Position numbers and translations under genes: made by a program. This document shows positions 1 through 9,013 of a stretch of 64,000 nt of DNA, in pieces. Source of the DNA: Gammaproteobacteria bacterium. Lineage in GTDB: Bacteria > Pseudomonadota > Gammaproteobacteria > UBA6429 > Thiohalophilaceae. The notes under the pieces were generated by a model that made no database searches, was not told the DNA's origin, and saw only the letters and a program-made list of their open reading frames with translations. Numbering within the stretch: position 1 is the first letter of the stretch; the number at the start of each line of letters is the position of its first letter. The stretch covers positions 124,001 through 188,000 of the forward strand of contig JAOUNS010000006.1 in assembly GCA_029880855.1 (NCBI GenBank), read 5' to 3'.

Positions 1-110
1 CGCAGGACTTCTTGCACCTGCATTACCTGAATGCCGTATTTCTCATTATCAAGAAAAAAAGTCACCCATTGGGTAATGGGATCTTTGGCAGCATCTGTGG
101 CTTCGCTCAT
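1..110 (-). CDS. cheW: Chemotaxis coupling protein CheW (5' end only)
   Basis: CheW links chemoreceptors to the kinase CheA in the cytoplasmic signalling array. Only about the first 36 codons lie in the window and the rest runs off the left edge. The visible residues begin MSEATDAAKDPITQWVTFFL and continue with a YGIQVMQVQEV stretch, the usual first beta strands of CheW. It follows parP on the same strand after a 124-base gap, the position cheW holds in Pseudomonas- and Vibrio-type clusters. The identification rests on the N-terminus plus context. Confidence 0.85.
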   Translation of the reverse strand, partial: MSEATDAAKDPITQWVTFFLDNEKYGIQVMQVQEVL

Positions 111-234
111 GCATTGGCTCCTGTCAGATAGTCAACACTGTTCGCAACGTCGTCAAAAACCCGTCATTCAACACAGTCGATAAATAACCTTGCATATTCC
201 ATACCAGCATTCAGGAATGATGATAGGAAGATTC

Positions 235-957
235 TCAGTCTTGTTTAGCGGCCTCCAGCAGCAGAACTAGACCCCGTGTATCAATTAAAGCGCACATGAG
301 TTCGATAGAGGTTCCGGCCAGCCATTGGCGGCGGGTACGGGCGGTATGCCAGCGGATATTCTCCGGCTGGAGGGTGATCAGTTCATGGACGGAATCACAG
401 GCCAGACCCCATTGGCCCTCCTGGATGAGGACGATGCGACTGATGCGCTCCGCCGGTTTACTGCCCACCAGATCCTCGAGCATGGTGGGGGGCAGGACAA
501 GTTGGGCCATATCCATCACCGGGACAGACTTGCCGTTATATTGATAGGTACCCAGTTGTGCACCTGGCATGCCGGGCTGTCGGTCGATACCTTTCCATTC
601 CACCACGCCGGTCAGTTCGGACAGCGGCAGGGCCAGGGAAAGCTCGCCCACCTTGAAAAGCATGGCCTGAAACGGTCCATTGGCCCAGTCAGGAATAATG
701 GCGTCCGGTTGCTGCGGCAAGCTCGGTTTGCCGCCGGGAGGGGGGGTGATGGCGGTTTCCATCGGCGGCGTTTTCACTACGCCATCGTGTAACTTCCCGG
801 CATCCTCAGACGACGCTGGTGTTGCCGGCGCGGCAATCGTTTTTTCATCAACAGCTGTCGCCTGTTCTGCCTCCTCTCCATCCGGTACATCCTTCAGCAG
901 GGAATCCAGGTAGAGGGAAATGGCTTCACTTTGCAGGGCAAGATTGGATTGGCTCAT
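235..957 (-). CDS. parP: CheW-domain protein ParP, polar chemoarray partner of ParC
   Basis: A 240-residue protein with a variable, acidic and proline-rich first 90 residues (PPPGGKPSLPQQP) and a CheW-like domain over about residues 92-236. In Vibrio, ParP ties the ParA-like ATPase ParC to CheA and keeps arrays at the pole; that role is inferred here from position between parC and cheW. Its start codon overlaps the parC stop by four bases (ATGA), so the two are translationally coupled. It is longer than CheW and has an extra N-terminal region, which argues against a simple cheW duplicate. Confidence 0.82.
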   Translation of the reverse strand: MSQSNLALQSEAISLYLDSLLKDVPDGEEAEQATAVDEKTIAAPATPASSEDAGKLHDGVVKTPPMETAITPPPGGKPSLPQQPDAIIPDWANGPFQAMLFKVGELSLALPLSELTGVVEWKGIDRQPGMPGAQLGTYQYNGKSVPVMDMAQLVLPPTMLEDLVGSKPAERISRIVLIQEGQWGLACDSVHELITLQPENIRWHTARTRRQWLAGTSIELMCALIDTRGLVLLLEAAKQD

Positions 958-1754
958 GTGTTATTCACCAGATGGAGTCGGGGGATGGGGCCGTTTTGCA
1001 GCTCGCGCAGCAGACCGGCATAGGCCAGGGAACCGTGGGATTTCCCGGCCAGATGGGAAAGCGGCATACCGCGTTTGCTGGCCTCACGAAAACGGGTGTC
1101 GATGGGGATCATGCCGCTAAAGACATCATCACCATGCTGATCCCGCAACAATTTCAGGCTTTCCTGTGCGGCCCGGGTCCGTCGATCAAACATGGTCGGC
1201 ACAATGGTGAAACGGAGAGGCTCCGGTCGTGATTTGTTAATCATCCCCAGGGTGTGCATCATGCGCTCCAGCCCTTTGAGGGCCAGGAATTCGGTTTGCA
1301 CCGGCAGGATCAGGTGTTCGCAGGCCGCCAGGGCATTGACCAGCAGGATACCCAACAGCGGCGGGCAGTCGATCAGAACATCGTCATATTCATCCTGCAG
1401 CTGTTTCAGGGTTCGCATGATGACCAACCCCTTGCCTTCACGGGTGCCCAGTTGTCGATCCAGGGTGGCCAGCGCGGTCGATGCCGGCAGCAGGCTGATC
1501 TCCTTCACGCGGGTCGGCAGAATGATGGTACGGGCGGTTTTTCCCAGATCGGGACTTGCAGCCTGAAACAGCAAGTAGGCGCTCTTTTCCAGTGTGTCCG
1601 GATCTTGACCGAAATAAGCGGTCATGGAGCCATGTGGATCCAGGTCGACCAGCAAGACACGCCGTCCTTGCAGGGCCAGGTGTCCTGCCAGGTTAACGGT
1701 TGTGGTGGTCTTGCCGACCCCTCCTTTCTGATTTGCTACTGCCCAAACTTTCAA
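954..1754 (-). CDS. parC: ParA/Soj-family ATPase ParC
   Basis: A 266-residue MinD/ParA-type ATPase. The deviant Walker A motif KGGVGKTTTT sits at residues 10-19, followed by the switch region LLVDLDPHGSMTAYFG and the Walker B-like DVLIDCPPLLG. No partner parB or origin is nearby. The gene lies between motD and parP, the context of ParC, which directs chemotaxis arrays to the cell pole in Vibrio and Pseudomonas. A chromosome-partition ParA is less likely because of the chemotaxis neighbours. The symbol is unrelated to topoisomerase IV parC. Confidence 0.85.
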   Translation of the reverse strand: MKVWAVANQKGGVGKTTTTVNLAGHLALQGRRVLLVDLDPHGSMTAYFGQDPDTLEKSAYLLFQAASPDLGKTARTIILPTRVKEISLLPASTALATLDRQLGTREGKGLVIMRTLKQLQDEYDDVLIDCPPLLGILLVNALAACEHLILPVQTEFLALKGLERMMHTLGMINKSRPEPLRFTIVPTMFDRRTRAAQESLKLLRDQHGDDVFSGMIPIDTRFREASKRGMPLSHLAGKSHGSLAYAGLLRELQNGPIPRLHLVNNT

Positions 1755-1836
1755 TGCTCTCTCCGCTGACTGCCCATCCCCAAAATGAAAGCATACTTTG
1801 TGCCATACGCGCCTATTTCAGTATTAATATTATGGT

Positions 1837-2664
1837 CTATGGCGGATCCGTGCGCCTCTTAGAAGATTTGTTCATTTTTTGCCCAATGTCCAGTATGCGA
1901 CGCACATTTTGGCTGCCCAGGATCACGATCACCACACGGCGGTTGTTGCGCCGCCCTTTATTCGTTTTGTTGCTCTCCTTGGGGCGATATTCACCATAGC
2001 CAATCGCGGTCATGCGCTCCGGTTCCACACCATTCTTGCTGAACAGATGGACCACACTGGCCGCCCGAGAGGCGGAGAGCTCCCAATTGGAGGGGAAGAC
2101 CCGGGTGTTGATGGGCTGGTTATCGGTATGCCCTTCCACCTGGATCGGGTTGGGCAGCGGTTTGAGGACCCTGGCCAAAGATACCAGTGGTTCACTGGCA
2201 TCGTTCTCCAGTTCAGCACTGCCCACATCAAACAATATGCTGGTGTTAATCTCGATCTGTACCCAGTATTGATTGTGGTCCACGGTGATGAGTTTTTGGT
2301 CCACCAGTGGTTTGAGGCTGTTGATCACCTGATCGGCAATCTTCGCCATCTGTTTTTTATCCTGCAGTTTTTTATCCGGCTTTGGCGGATTATCAGGATC
2401 AATCTCGTCATCGTTACGGGGTTTCCTGATCTGGACCAGGGTTTTCGGTTCCTTGCCGACCTGAATGGGATCTTTGGACTTCTCCTGTTGCTTGAAGGTC
2501 TTGTCCAGTGTATCGGCCAGCACCCGGTACTTGCCTTCATTTACGGATGAGATGGCATACATCACCACAAAAAAGGCAAACATCAGAGTAATGAAATCGG
2601 CGTACGACACCATCCAGCGGCCGAGGTCATCCTTATCCTGATCTTTAGAAGCGCGGCGAGCCAT
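1837..2664 (-). CDS. motD: Flagellar stator protein MotD (MotB family)
   Basis: The peptidoglycan-anchored half of a proton-driven stator, 275 residues. A single N-terminal membrane helix contains the proton-carrying aspartate (D23 in SYADFITLMFAFF). A charged linker rich in lysine and proline follows, then an OmpA-like peptidoglycan-binding domain with the motif VEGHTDNQPI. It lies just downstream of motC with 13 bases between them. This pair is separate from motAB at 22426-24240, so the organism has two stator sets, as in Pseudomonas. Confidence 0.9.
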   Translation of the reverse strand: MARRASKDQDKDDLGRWMVSYADFITLMFAFFVVMYAISSVNEGKYRVLADTLDKTFKQQEKSKDPIQVGKEPKTLVQIRKPRNDDEIDPDNPPKPDKKLQDKKQMAKIADQVINSLKPLVDQKLITVDHNQYWVQIEINTSILFDVGSAELENDASEPLVSLARVLKPLPNPIQVEGHTDNQPINTRVFPSNWELSASRAASVVHLFSKNGVEPERMTAIGYGEYRPKESNKTNKGRRNNRRVVIVILGSQNVRRILDIGQKMNKSSKRRTDPP

Positions 2665-2677
2665 GGCATGTCACCTC

Positions 2678-3442
2678 TTAGTGGACAAAGCTCAGCAAGC
2701 GGGTTTCTACATTCCGCGGATTTTCACCTTCTGCAATCGAGACGATCCCTTCCAGCACCAGTTCACGATGATAAACATAATGGTGGATATAGGTTTTCAG
2801 TTTATTGGCGATAGGCAGAAAAACCAGATTGGCGGCCCCGACACCGTATATCGTCGCCACAAAGGCCACGGCGATACCGTCTCCCAACCGTGAAGGGTCA
2901 GTCAGATTCCCCATCACCTGGATCAAGCCCAGCACCGCGCCGATAATGCCAATGGTCGGACTGTAACCGCCCATGCTCTCAAACACCCGGGCACAGGAAA
3001 GCTCGTAGCGTTCCCGGTTATTGATTTCAAGGTCAAGAATATTGCGAATATTTTCCGGCGTGCTGCCGTCGACCAGCAACTGCAACCCCTTCTCGGTAAA
3101 GGCATCCAGTGCGTCGTCCTCGATATTTTCCAGTCCCAGCAACCCCTCACGCCGTGCGCGCTGACTCCAGGAGACAATCTTTTCGATGGTCTCTTTGTTA
3201 TGCAAACGCGGCGGAAAAAACACCCAGATCATCATGGCCATGGCATGTAAAAACATACGAATCGGTGTTTGTACCATCACGGCGCCCAATGTCCCGCCGA
3301 GCACGATCAAGGCAGCCGGACCATTGATCAGTGTGCTGATTTGCCCACCTTCCAGATATTGCCCGAGCAGGATGGCCGCCACACCGACCGCCAGCCCAAG
3401 CATACTGAGAAAATCAATACTTATATTTTTGAAACGATACAT
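2678..3442 (-). CDS. motC: Flagellar stator protein MotC (MotA family)
   Basis: A 254-residue inner-membrane protein of the MotA/PomA family that forms the ion channel with MotD and contacts FliG through its cytoplasmic loop. Membrane segments are visible near residues 12-30, 35-52, 155-175 and 185-205. The motif SPTIGIIGAVLGLIQVM is typical of the third helix. The start used here overlaps the end of cheB by 22 bases; a later ATG before LGLAVGVAAILLG is a possible alternative start. It belongs to the cheB-motC-motD-parC-parP-cheW run. Confidence 0.9.
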   Translation of the reverse strand: MYRFKNISIDFLSMLGLAVGVAAILLGQYLEGGQISTLINGPAALIVLGGTLGAVMVQTPIRMFLHAMAMMIWVFFPPRLHNKETIEKIVSWSQRARREGLLGLENIEDDALDAFTEKGLQLLVDGSTPENIRNILDLEINNRERYELSCARVFESMGGYSPTIGIIGAVLGLIQVMGNLTDPSRLGDGIAVAFVATIYGVGAANLVFLPIANKLKTYIHHYVYHRELVLEGIVSIAEGENPRNVETRLLSFVH

Positions 3443-4530
3443 TTTCCGATCTCATCCAGATGCAGTACTTTGTCAGCCAAGCCGGCATCCACAATTGCCG
3501 CCGGCATGCCATAGACAACACAACTCTCTTCATTTTGAGCCCATATCTTCGATCCATACCCTTTCAGGACCCGTGCGCCTTCACGCCCGTCAGCGCCCAT
3601 TCCGGTCATAATCACAGCGAGCGTTTCACCGGGGAAAACACCGGCAATTGATGTAAAGGTAATATCCACAGATGGTTTATACGTTTGTGATGCTTCCCCC
3701 TGGACAATTTTTACTACAGGGTTGTCCCGTGTCCCGGTTAACTGCATTTGCATCCCGCCCGGCGCCAGCAGTGCCAAACCGGGTTTCAACAGATCACCAT
3801 CCGCTGCTTCTTTTACTGAAATTGCGCATTGTTGATTCAAGCGCTCGGCAAATGTCGGGGTAAATGTCGCCGGCATGTGCTGGATTAACAAAATCGGCAA
3901 GGGAAAATCGCCGGGGAGTTTGGTTAATACATTTTGCAGTGCCACCGGACCACCCGTGGATGTCCCGATCGCCACCAGTTTGATCTTGCCCCCACGGGGT
4001 GCATCAGCAGGTGGTGTTGGAATGGCTAAAGTTTTCTCTGCCGGTGGCGCCGGGCGTGGCGCAACCGCAGCTCTGGCAGCCGATTTGTCTGCCGCCGGAC
4101 GGGCCGTGGTTACAGCTGGTTTACGTGCTGCAGGTTTGCCACCCAGCGCCCTGACTCGCTGGCAAAGCAGCATGCGAGCTTCATCAATATCCTTGGCGAT
4201 ATCCTGAAAACGTTTGGGCAAAAAATCGACGGCGCCTGCTTCCAGCGCTTCCAGTGTCGAGGTTGCACCCTCCGTGGTCAGCGATGAAAACATAATGATC
4301 TGGGTCGGGTGTTCCGCCATGATACGGTGAGTGGCTTCAATGCCGTCCATCACCGGCATTTCGATATCCATGGTAATGACATCGGGTTTGAGCTGCTTGT
4401 TGAGTTCAATGGCTTCCTTGCCGTCATTTGCATAACCGATCACTTCCAGTAACGGATCGGCATTGATCATTTCACCGACGCGACGACGAAAAAATCCGGA
4501 ATCATCAACAACCAGGACTTTTATGGACAT
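3421..4530 (-). CDS. cheB: Chemotaxis protein-glutamate methylesterase/deamidase CheB
   Basis: CheB removes methyl groups from, and deamidates, chemoreceptors to reset signalling. The 369-residue protein has an N-terminal receiver domain (acidic pair DD9-10, phospho-aspartate D55 in TMDIEMPVMDG), an alanine- and proline-rich linker at about 135-175, and a C-terminal esterase domain. The catalytic triad motifs are GTSTGGP (serine), LLIQHMPATFT (histidine) and MTGMGADG (aspartate). It lies between cheA and motC, and CheA is expected to phosphorylate it. Confidence 0.95.
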   Translation of the reverse strand: MSIKVLVVDDSGFFRRRVGEMINADPLLEVIGYANDGKEAIELNKQLKPDVITMDIEMPVMDGIEATHRIMAEHPTQIIMFSSLTTEGATSTLEALEAGAVDFLPKRFQDIAKDIDEARMLLCQRVRALGGKPAARKPAVTTARPAADKSAARAAVAPRPAPPAEKTLAIPTPPADAPRGGKIKLVAIGTSTGGPVALQNVLTKLPGDFPLPILLIQHMPATFTPTFAERLNQQCAISVKEAADGDLLKPGLALLAPGGMQMQLTGTRDNPVVKIVQGEASQTYKPSVDITFTSIAGVFPGETLAVIMTGMGADGREGARVLKGYGSKIWAQNEESCVVYGMPAAIVDAGLADKVLHLDEIGKCIVSKI

Positions 4531-4612
4531 ACATACCGCCTTTCACCCGTTTCACATTGGAATCCCTTGTTTATTATTGTCATATATCAGTGTTCCATCG
4601 TGGATACAGTGA

Positions 4613-6985
4613 TCAGGCAGCATGTCTTGCATAGGAAAGAAGTAACCCGGGTACATCGAGAATAATGGCAATACCGCCGTCACCGGTGATGGTGGCGCCG
4701 GCCAGTCCGCGCGTACCATGCAAGAGCGCACCGAGCGGTTTGATCACCACTTCTTCCTGCCCAATGAGTTCATCAACAACAAAACCGACTTTCTGGTTGC
4801 CGACATGCACCACAACCACATGACCTTCTTTCGGCAACTCTGCATTGGCCAGACCTTTTACCAGCCAGCGACTCAGATAAAACAACGGCAGGGTGCGACC
4901 GCGCACCACCACACATAATTGGCCATCCACCACGTTGGTGCGGGTCAGATCCAGATGGAAGATTTCATTCACATTCACCAGCGGCAGTGCAAACAACTGT
5001 TCCTGCAACTGCACCATCAGAGTCGGCATGATCGCCAGCGTCAGGGGCAGCTTGATCAACAGCTTGCTGCCCACACCCAGTTGTGAATCGATATCGACTG
5101 TACCGTTCAATTGGGTAATACGAGTCTTGACCACATCCATGCCCACACCGCGACCGGAGATATCGGATATCTCTTCCTTGGTGGAAAAACCGGGTGCAAA
5201 GATCAGATTATACGCGTCACGATCATCCATCCTGGCAGCCGCATCGGCATCCATCAGTCCTTTTGACACTGCAATCTGGCGTAACTTGTTCGGGTCCATG
5301 CCTTTGCCGTCATCGGCAATGGTTAACAAAATATGGTCACCTTCCTGTTCCGCCTTCAGTTCTACCAAACCTTCACGCGGCTTGCCGACCTTTTCCCGGT
5401 CATCCGGCATTTCAATACCATGGTCGACGGCATTTCGCACCAGATGCACCAGTGGATCGGCCAGCGCATCCACCAGGTTCTTGTCCAGGTCGGTATCTTC
5501 ACCGACCATCTCCAGCTTGATTTCTTTTTTCAGACTGCGGGCCAGATCGCGTACCACACGCGGGAAACGGCCAAAAACTTTTTTGATCGGTTGCATGCGG
5601 GTCTTCATCACCGACATCTGTAAATCGGTGGTGACCAGATCGAGATTGGAGACCGCTTTGATCATCTCCTCATCGCCGAGTGCCGCCCCCAGCCGGTCAA
5701 TGCGGTTACGTACCAGCACCAGTTCGCCAACCATGTTCATAATGTCATCCAGCCGTTTGGTGTCGACACGAACAGTGGTTTCCGCCTGGGAGGCTGCAGA
5801 TTTTTCTTTTGGTGCAGCAGATGCACCGATAGCAGGCCTGGCGGATTTTTGTGGTGCTTCAGCCACCGCCTCTTCAGCGTCTTCAGGTTCATCAACAGCA
5901 ACCGGCTTGCTTGCCGCCACTACCGGCGCAACGGGTTTTTCAGTCACCGCTGCCTTGGCTTTTGCGACAGCCGGTGCTTTGCCCTTGCCGTGCAAGTCAT
6001 CCAGTAATTTGTCGAATTCTTCTTCAGAAATCTCATCATCGGCGGGAGCCGTTGCTGCAGCCGGTTTTACTTCTGCACCGGCACCACCGCCTAGAGTTGG
6101 TCCTTTGCCCTTGCCGTGGATATTGTCCAGCAGTTTGTCGAATTCTTCTTCGGTAATCTCATCGCTTGCCGGTGCTGTTGTCACTGCATTGGCAACAACA
6201 GATGGACCTTTGCCCTTGCCATGCAATTTATCGAGAATATTTTCGAATTCATTATCAGTGATATCCCCATCCTCGACTGCCGGTGTCGTACTGTTTACCG
6301 CCGGCCCTTTGCCCTTGCCGTGCAAGTCATCCAGCAGTTGATCAAATTCCTCTTCGGAAATATCATCACCACCACCGACCGCAGCCGGTGTTTCTGGTGG
6401 CAGGGCGGGGATGTTTGCCGAATCGGGATTCTGCAACGCATCCAGCAGGTTCTGAAATTCATCATCAGTGATATTCAAACCGGCGCCATGCTCAACAACC
6501 GGTTGTTCATTGGCGGGTGCGACAGGTTCGGCCTCGGCAACCTGTTCAATAACCGGCTCAGGTTCCGGTTCAGGTGCGGGTTTGGGCTGTGGTGCTGCTG
6601 CCGCTGCCTGACCGCGGATGATACGCTCCAGCGAGGCCAGCAGTTCGGGATCGACCGGCTCCGGCTCTTCACCGGCACGTAACCGATCGAACTGATCATT
6701 GAGAACATCAAGAACCGGCAAGACGGTATCCATCAATTCTGCATTGACTTCACGTTCACCGTTGCGTAACAGATTGAAAACGTCTTCGGAACGGTGGCAT
6801 ACCGCCACCATGGGTTCAATGCTCAGGAATCCGGCACCACCCTTGATGGTATGGAAACCGCGAAACACCGCATTGAGCAAATCCGCATCATCCGGACTGT
6901 GTTCCAGATCAACGAGCTGCTCGTTCAGGAGTTCGAGAATCTCTCCGGCTTCAACGAGAAAGTCCTGTAAAAGTTCTTCATCCAC
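4613..6985 (-). CDS. cheA: Chemotaxis histidine kinase CheA with a repeat-bearing linker
   Basis: A 790-residue kinase that phosphorylates CheY and CheB. An N-terminal HPt domain carries the phospho-histidine H45 in FRGFHTIKGGAGF. A long acidic, alanine-rich linker (about 120-400) follows, then the dimerisation domain, the HATPase with HLVRNAVDHGIE and DDGKGMD, and a C-terminal CheW-like domain. The linker has five copies of a motif like DEISEEEFDKLLDDLHGKGK (annotated separately) and no clear classical P2 domain. It is one of the longer CheA forms, as found in polarly flagellated gammaproteobacteria. Confidence 0.96.
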   Translation of the reverse strand: MDEELLQDFLVEAGEILELLNEQLVDLEHSPDDADLLNAVFRGFHTIKGGAGFLSIEPMVAVCHRSEDVFNLLRNGEREVNAELMDTVLPVLDVLNDQFDRLRAGEEPEPVDPELLASLERIIRGQAAAAAPQPKPAPEPEPEPVIEQVAEAEPVAPANEQPVVEHGAGLNITDDEFQNLLDALQNPDSANIPALPPETPAAVGGGDDISEEEFDQLLDDLHGKGKGPAVNSTTPAVEDGDITDNEFENILDKLHGKGKGPSVVANAVTTAPASDEITEEEFDKLLDNIHGKGKGPTLGGGAGAEVKPAAATAPADDEISEEEFDKLLDDLHGKGKAPAVAKAKAAVTEKPVAPVVAASKPVAVDEPEDAEEAVAEAPQKSARPAIGASAAPKEKSAASQAETTVRVDTKRLDDIMNMVGELVLVRNRIDRLGAALGDEEMIKAVSNLDLVTTDLQMSVMKTRMQPIKKVFGRFPRVVRDLARSLKKEIKLEMVGEDTDLDKNLVDALADPLVHLVRNAVDHGIEMPDDREKVGKPREGLVELKAEQEGDHILLTIADDGKGMDPNKLRQIAVSKGLMDADAAARMDDRDAYNLIFAPGFSTKEEISDISGRGVGMDVVKTRITQLNGTVDIDSQLGVGSKLLIKLPLTLAIMPTLMVQLQEQLFALPLVNVNEIFHLDLTRTNVVDGQLCVVVRGRTLPLFYLSRWLVKGLANAELPKEGHVVVVHVGNQKVGFVVDELIGQEEVVIKPLGALLHGTRGLAGATITGDGGIAIILDVPGLLLSYARHAA
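5975..6475 (-). repeat. Five imperfect repeats in the CheA linker
   Basis: Residues 171-337 of CheA contain five units built on I-[ST]-[ED]-x-E-F-x-x-[LI]-L-D-x-[LI]-H-G-K-G-K-[GA]-P, starting near residues 171, 208, 241, 276 and 318. The first unit has lost the HGKGK tail. Spacers are alanine-, proline- and threonine-rich. Each unit looks like a short amphipathic acidic helix with a basic end, the type of element that docks onto a partner protein. Confidence 0.85.
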
Positions 6986-7011
6986 AATTGCTTTCCCAAT
7001 CAGACCATGCG

Positions 7012-7758
7012 TTAAAATCCAAGACTGGACAGAAGTTCATCAACTTCGTCTTGCCCTGAAACCACGCCTTGATCCACACCGGGTACAGCAGGTCCCTGTG
7101 GTGATGTATCATGGACCGGTTTCTTCACATCAGGCAGATCCTTGGCGGCTGAAGAACCGGTCAGTTTGATGAGATTCACCAGATTGGATTCGACATCTTC
7201 CACCAGATCGATAACGCGCTTGATAATCTGGCTGGTGAGGTCCTGGAAGTCCTGCGCCAACAGGATATTGCTCAAATGTGTGCGCAAGACGGTGACTTCT
7301 TCAGTATTGTCTTCCAGAAATTTGTCTATGCTTGCACTCAGTTCACGAAATTCATTCACGTCCATATCACGCTTGATAAAGCGCTTCCAGCTCTCATTCA
7401 GTGTGCGGGAGTTTTTACTCATACCATCACACAACGGGATGGATTTTTCGACTGATGTCAGTGTTTTATTCGCCGCATCATCAGTCAGTTCAATGACATA
7501 GCGCAGGCGCGAGCGTGCATCCGGAATATCATCTTTGGCAAGATTGATGATTTCATTATCCATGCCAAAGGCCGAGATGGAGTCATGCAATTCACGAGTC
7601 AGCTTGCCCATCTCCTGGTAGAGTTCTGTTTCTCTGATTCGCGCCAGTTCTTCCAGTACCTCACGGGCGCCCTGCTCATCTCCTCTTTCCATACAGGCCA
7701 GCAAGTCTTTGGCCCGGGCAATATTGTCCTCGTTAATAAGCTGATTTTCGTCCAGCAT
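7012..7758 (-). CDS. cheZ: CheY-P phosphatase CheZ
   Basis: CheZ speeds dephosphorylation of CheY-P. The 248-residue protein is almost wholly helical. The catalytic segment DFQDLTSQIIKRVIDLV supplies the active-site glutamine. The C-terminus ends in an acidic peptide, DEVDELLSSLGF, the part that binds CheY in characterised CheZ proteins, reached through a proline-rich tether. It lies between cheY (14-base gap) and cheA (26-base gap), the standard order. Confidence 0.94.
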   Translation of the reverse strand: MLDENQLINEDNIARAKDLLACMERGDEQGAREVLEELARIRETELYQEMGKLTRELHDSISAFGMDNEIINLAKDDIPDARSRLRYVIELTDDAANKTLTSVEKSIPLCDGMSKNSRTLNESWKRFIKRDMDVNEFRELSASIDKFLEDNTEEVTVLRTHLSNILLAQDFQDLTSQIIKRVIDLVEDVESNLVNLIKLTGSSAAKDLPDVKKPVHDTSPQGPAVPGVDQGVVSGQDEVDELLSSLGF

Positions 7759-7772
7759 TACAGGAACCCTTT

Positions 7773-8159
7773 TTATGCGTTGATTCGCTCAAATATTTTG
7801 TCGATCTTTTCCTTGAGAGTCCCTGCTGTAAATGGTTTGACGATATAACCGTTAACACCGGCTTCAGCTGCTTCTACAATCTGCTCACGTTTCTGTTCGG
7901 CAGTCACCATCAAAACCGGCAAACTGTTCAGCTTGTCATCTGCCCGAACATTCTTCAATAACTCGATACCTGTCATACCCGGCATGTTCCAATCGGTAAT
8001 CAGAAAGTCGAAACCGCCTTTCTTCAGGATGGGTAAAGCAGTATTACCATCATCAGCTTCACTGATGTTGGTAAAACCCAAGTCATTGAGCAGGTTTTTT
8101 ATAATTCGCCTCATGGTGGAAAAATCATCCACGACGAGGATTTTCATGTTCATATCCAC
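7773..8159 (-). CDS. cheY: Chemotaxis response regulator CheY
   Basis: A single receiver domain of 128 residues that carries the signal from CheA to FliM and FliN at the flagellar switch. Key residues are the acidic pair D11-D12, the phosphorylated aspartate D56 in [12 protein letters not shown], the conserved threonine in VLMVTAE, and the lysine in YIVKPF. It is the first gene after the sigma-28-type promoter at 8255-8281, leaving a leader of about 90 bases. Starts at M3 or M5 are also possible. Confidence 0.95.
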   Translation of the reverse strand: MDMNMKILVVDDFSTMRRIIKNLLNDLGFTNISEADDGNTALPILKKGGFDFLITDWNMPGMTGIELLKNVRADDKLNSLPVLMVTAEQKREQIVEAAEAGVNGYIVKPFTAGTLKEKIDKIFERINA

Positions 8160-8254
8160 GACTTGCCTCCGTTAGGGTGCCAGGAATGTTGCCGTCAAGA
8201 CAGCACTGTCCTCTACCATTTCAGTCCATGGTTCGGACAATTCTCTTTCAAACA

Positions 8255-8281
8255 ATATCGGCGTAGGGGGAAAAATGTTTA
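8255..8281 (-). promoter_or_regulatory. Sigma-28 (FliA) promoter for cheYZAB
   Basis: On the minus strand the sequence reads TAAA, 15 bases, then GCCGATAT. This matches the FliA consensus TAAA-N15-GCCGATAA with one change. The -35 box overlaps the fliA stop codon and the predicted start lies about 90 bases before cheY. Confidence 0.75.
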
Positions 8282-9013
8282 ACTATCACTGCCTAATCGG
8301 TGCCCCAATCTGGCCTGTAAACGGATTACCGCCTGACTGTGGATTTGGCTGACCCGCGACTCACTGACACCCATAACAGCACCAATTTCTCTCAGGTTTA
8401 ATTCTTCATCATAGTAAAGCGCCATCACCAGACGCTCACGTTCCGGCAGGGTGGCAATGGCATCAGACAGAAGTTGTTGCATATCTTCGCGCTGCAAGCC
8501 ATCAAGAATACCGGGGGCATTGTCCGACATGGTTTCCAGAATGGATTCATCACCGATACCCAGGTCTTCAAAACTCAGGACTTTGTGGTAACTGTTATCC
8601 TGCAGTATCTTGTAGTAATCCTGCAGTGACATTTCGAGAGATTCGGCAATTTCGGTATCACGGGCATCACGCCCCACTTCATTTTCAATCTCTCGCACCG
8701 CTTCAGCCACCATCCGCGCCTTGCGATGCACGGAGCGTGGCGCCCAGTCATTTTTACGTATCTCATCCAGCATGGCGCCGCGAATGCGGATACCGGCATA
8801 GGTTTCGAAGCTCGCGCCCTGACATTCGTCATAATTACGCGCCGCTTCCAGCAGGCCGATCATGCCGGCCTGAACCAGATCTTCCAGTTGTACACTGGCC
8901 GGCAGACGATTTATCAGATGACAGGCGATTCGCTTGACCAAAGAAGCATGTTTTTCCACCATCTGGTCATGTGATTTGGGTTGGGTTGCCGCATACATCG
9001 CAAGGCCATTCAT
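8279..9013 (-). CDS. fliA: Flagellar sigma factor FliA (sigma-28)
   Basis: A 244-residue sigma-70-family factor for class-late flagellar and chemotaxis genes. Region 2 contains LVQAGMIGLLEAARNYD and FETYAGIRIRGAMLDEIR. Region 4 ends in the helix-turn-helix with LREIGAVMGVSESRVSQIHSQA. The start chosen is MNGLAMYAAT, where ATG overlaps the fleN stop (ATGA); a longer reading frame upstream lies inside fleN and looks like chance. A matching promoter for its own product lies just downstream, before cheY. Confidence 0.95.
   Translation of the reverse strand: MNGLAMYAATQPKSHDQMVEKHASLVKRIACHLINRLPASVQLEDLVQAGMIGLLEAARNYDECQGASFETYAGIRIRGAMLDEIRKNDWAPRSVHRKARMVAEAVREIENEVGRDARDTEIAESLEMSLQDYYKILQDNSYHKVLSFEDLGIGDESILETMSDNAPGILDGLQREDMQQLLSDAIATLPERERLVMALYYDEELNLREIGAVMGVSESRVSQIHSQAVIRLQARLGHRLGSDS

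Noticed and set aside
954-2664. Chromosome origin/partition region because of a ParA-like gene
   Set aside because: No parB, parS-like or DnaA-box cluster is seen; the chemotaxis neighbours fit ParC.
4893-6341. 482-codon open frame on the plus strand opposite cheA
   Set aside because: It is the complement of the biased cheA coding sequence; the product is serine-rich and low in complexity, with no domain, and cheA is beyond doubt.
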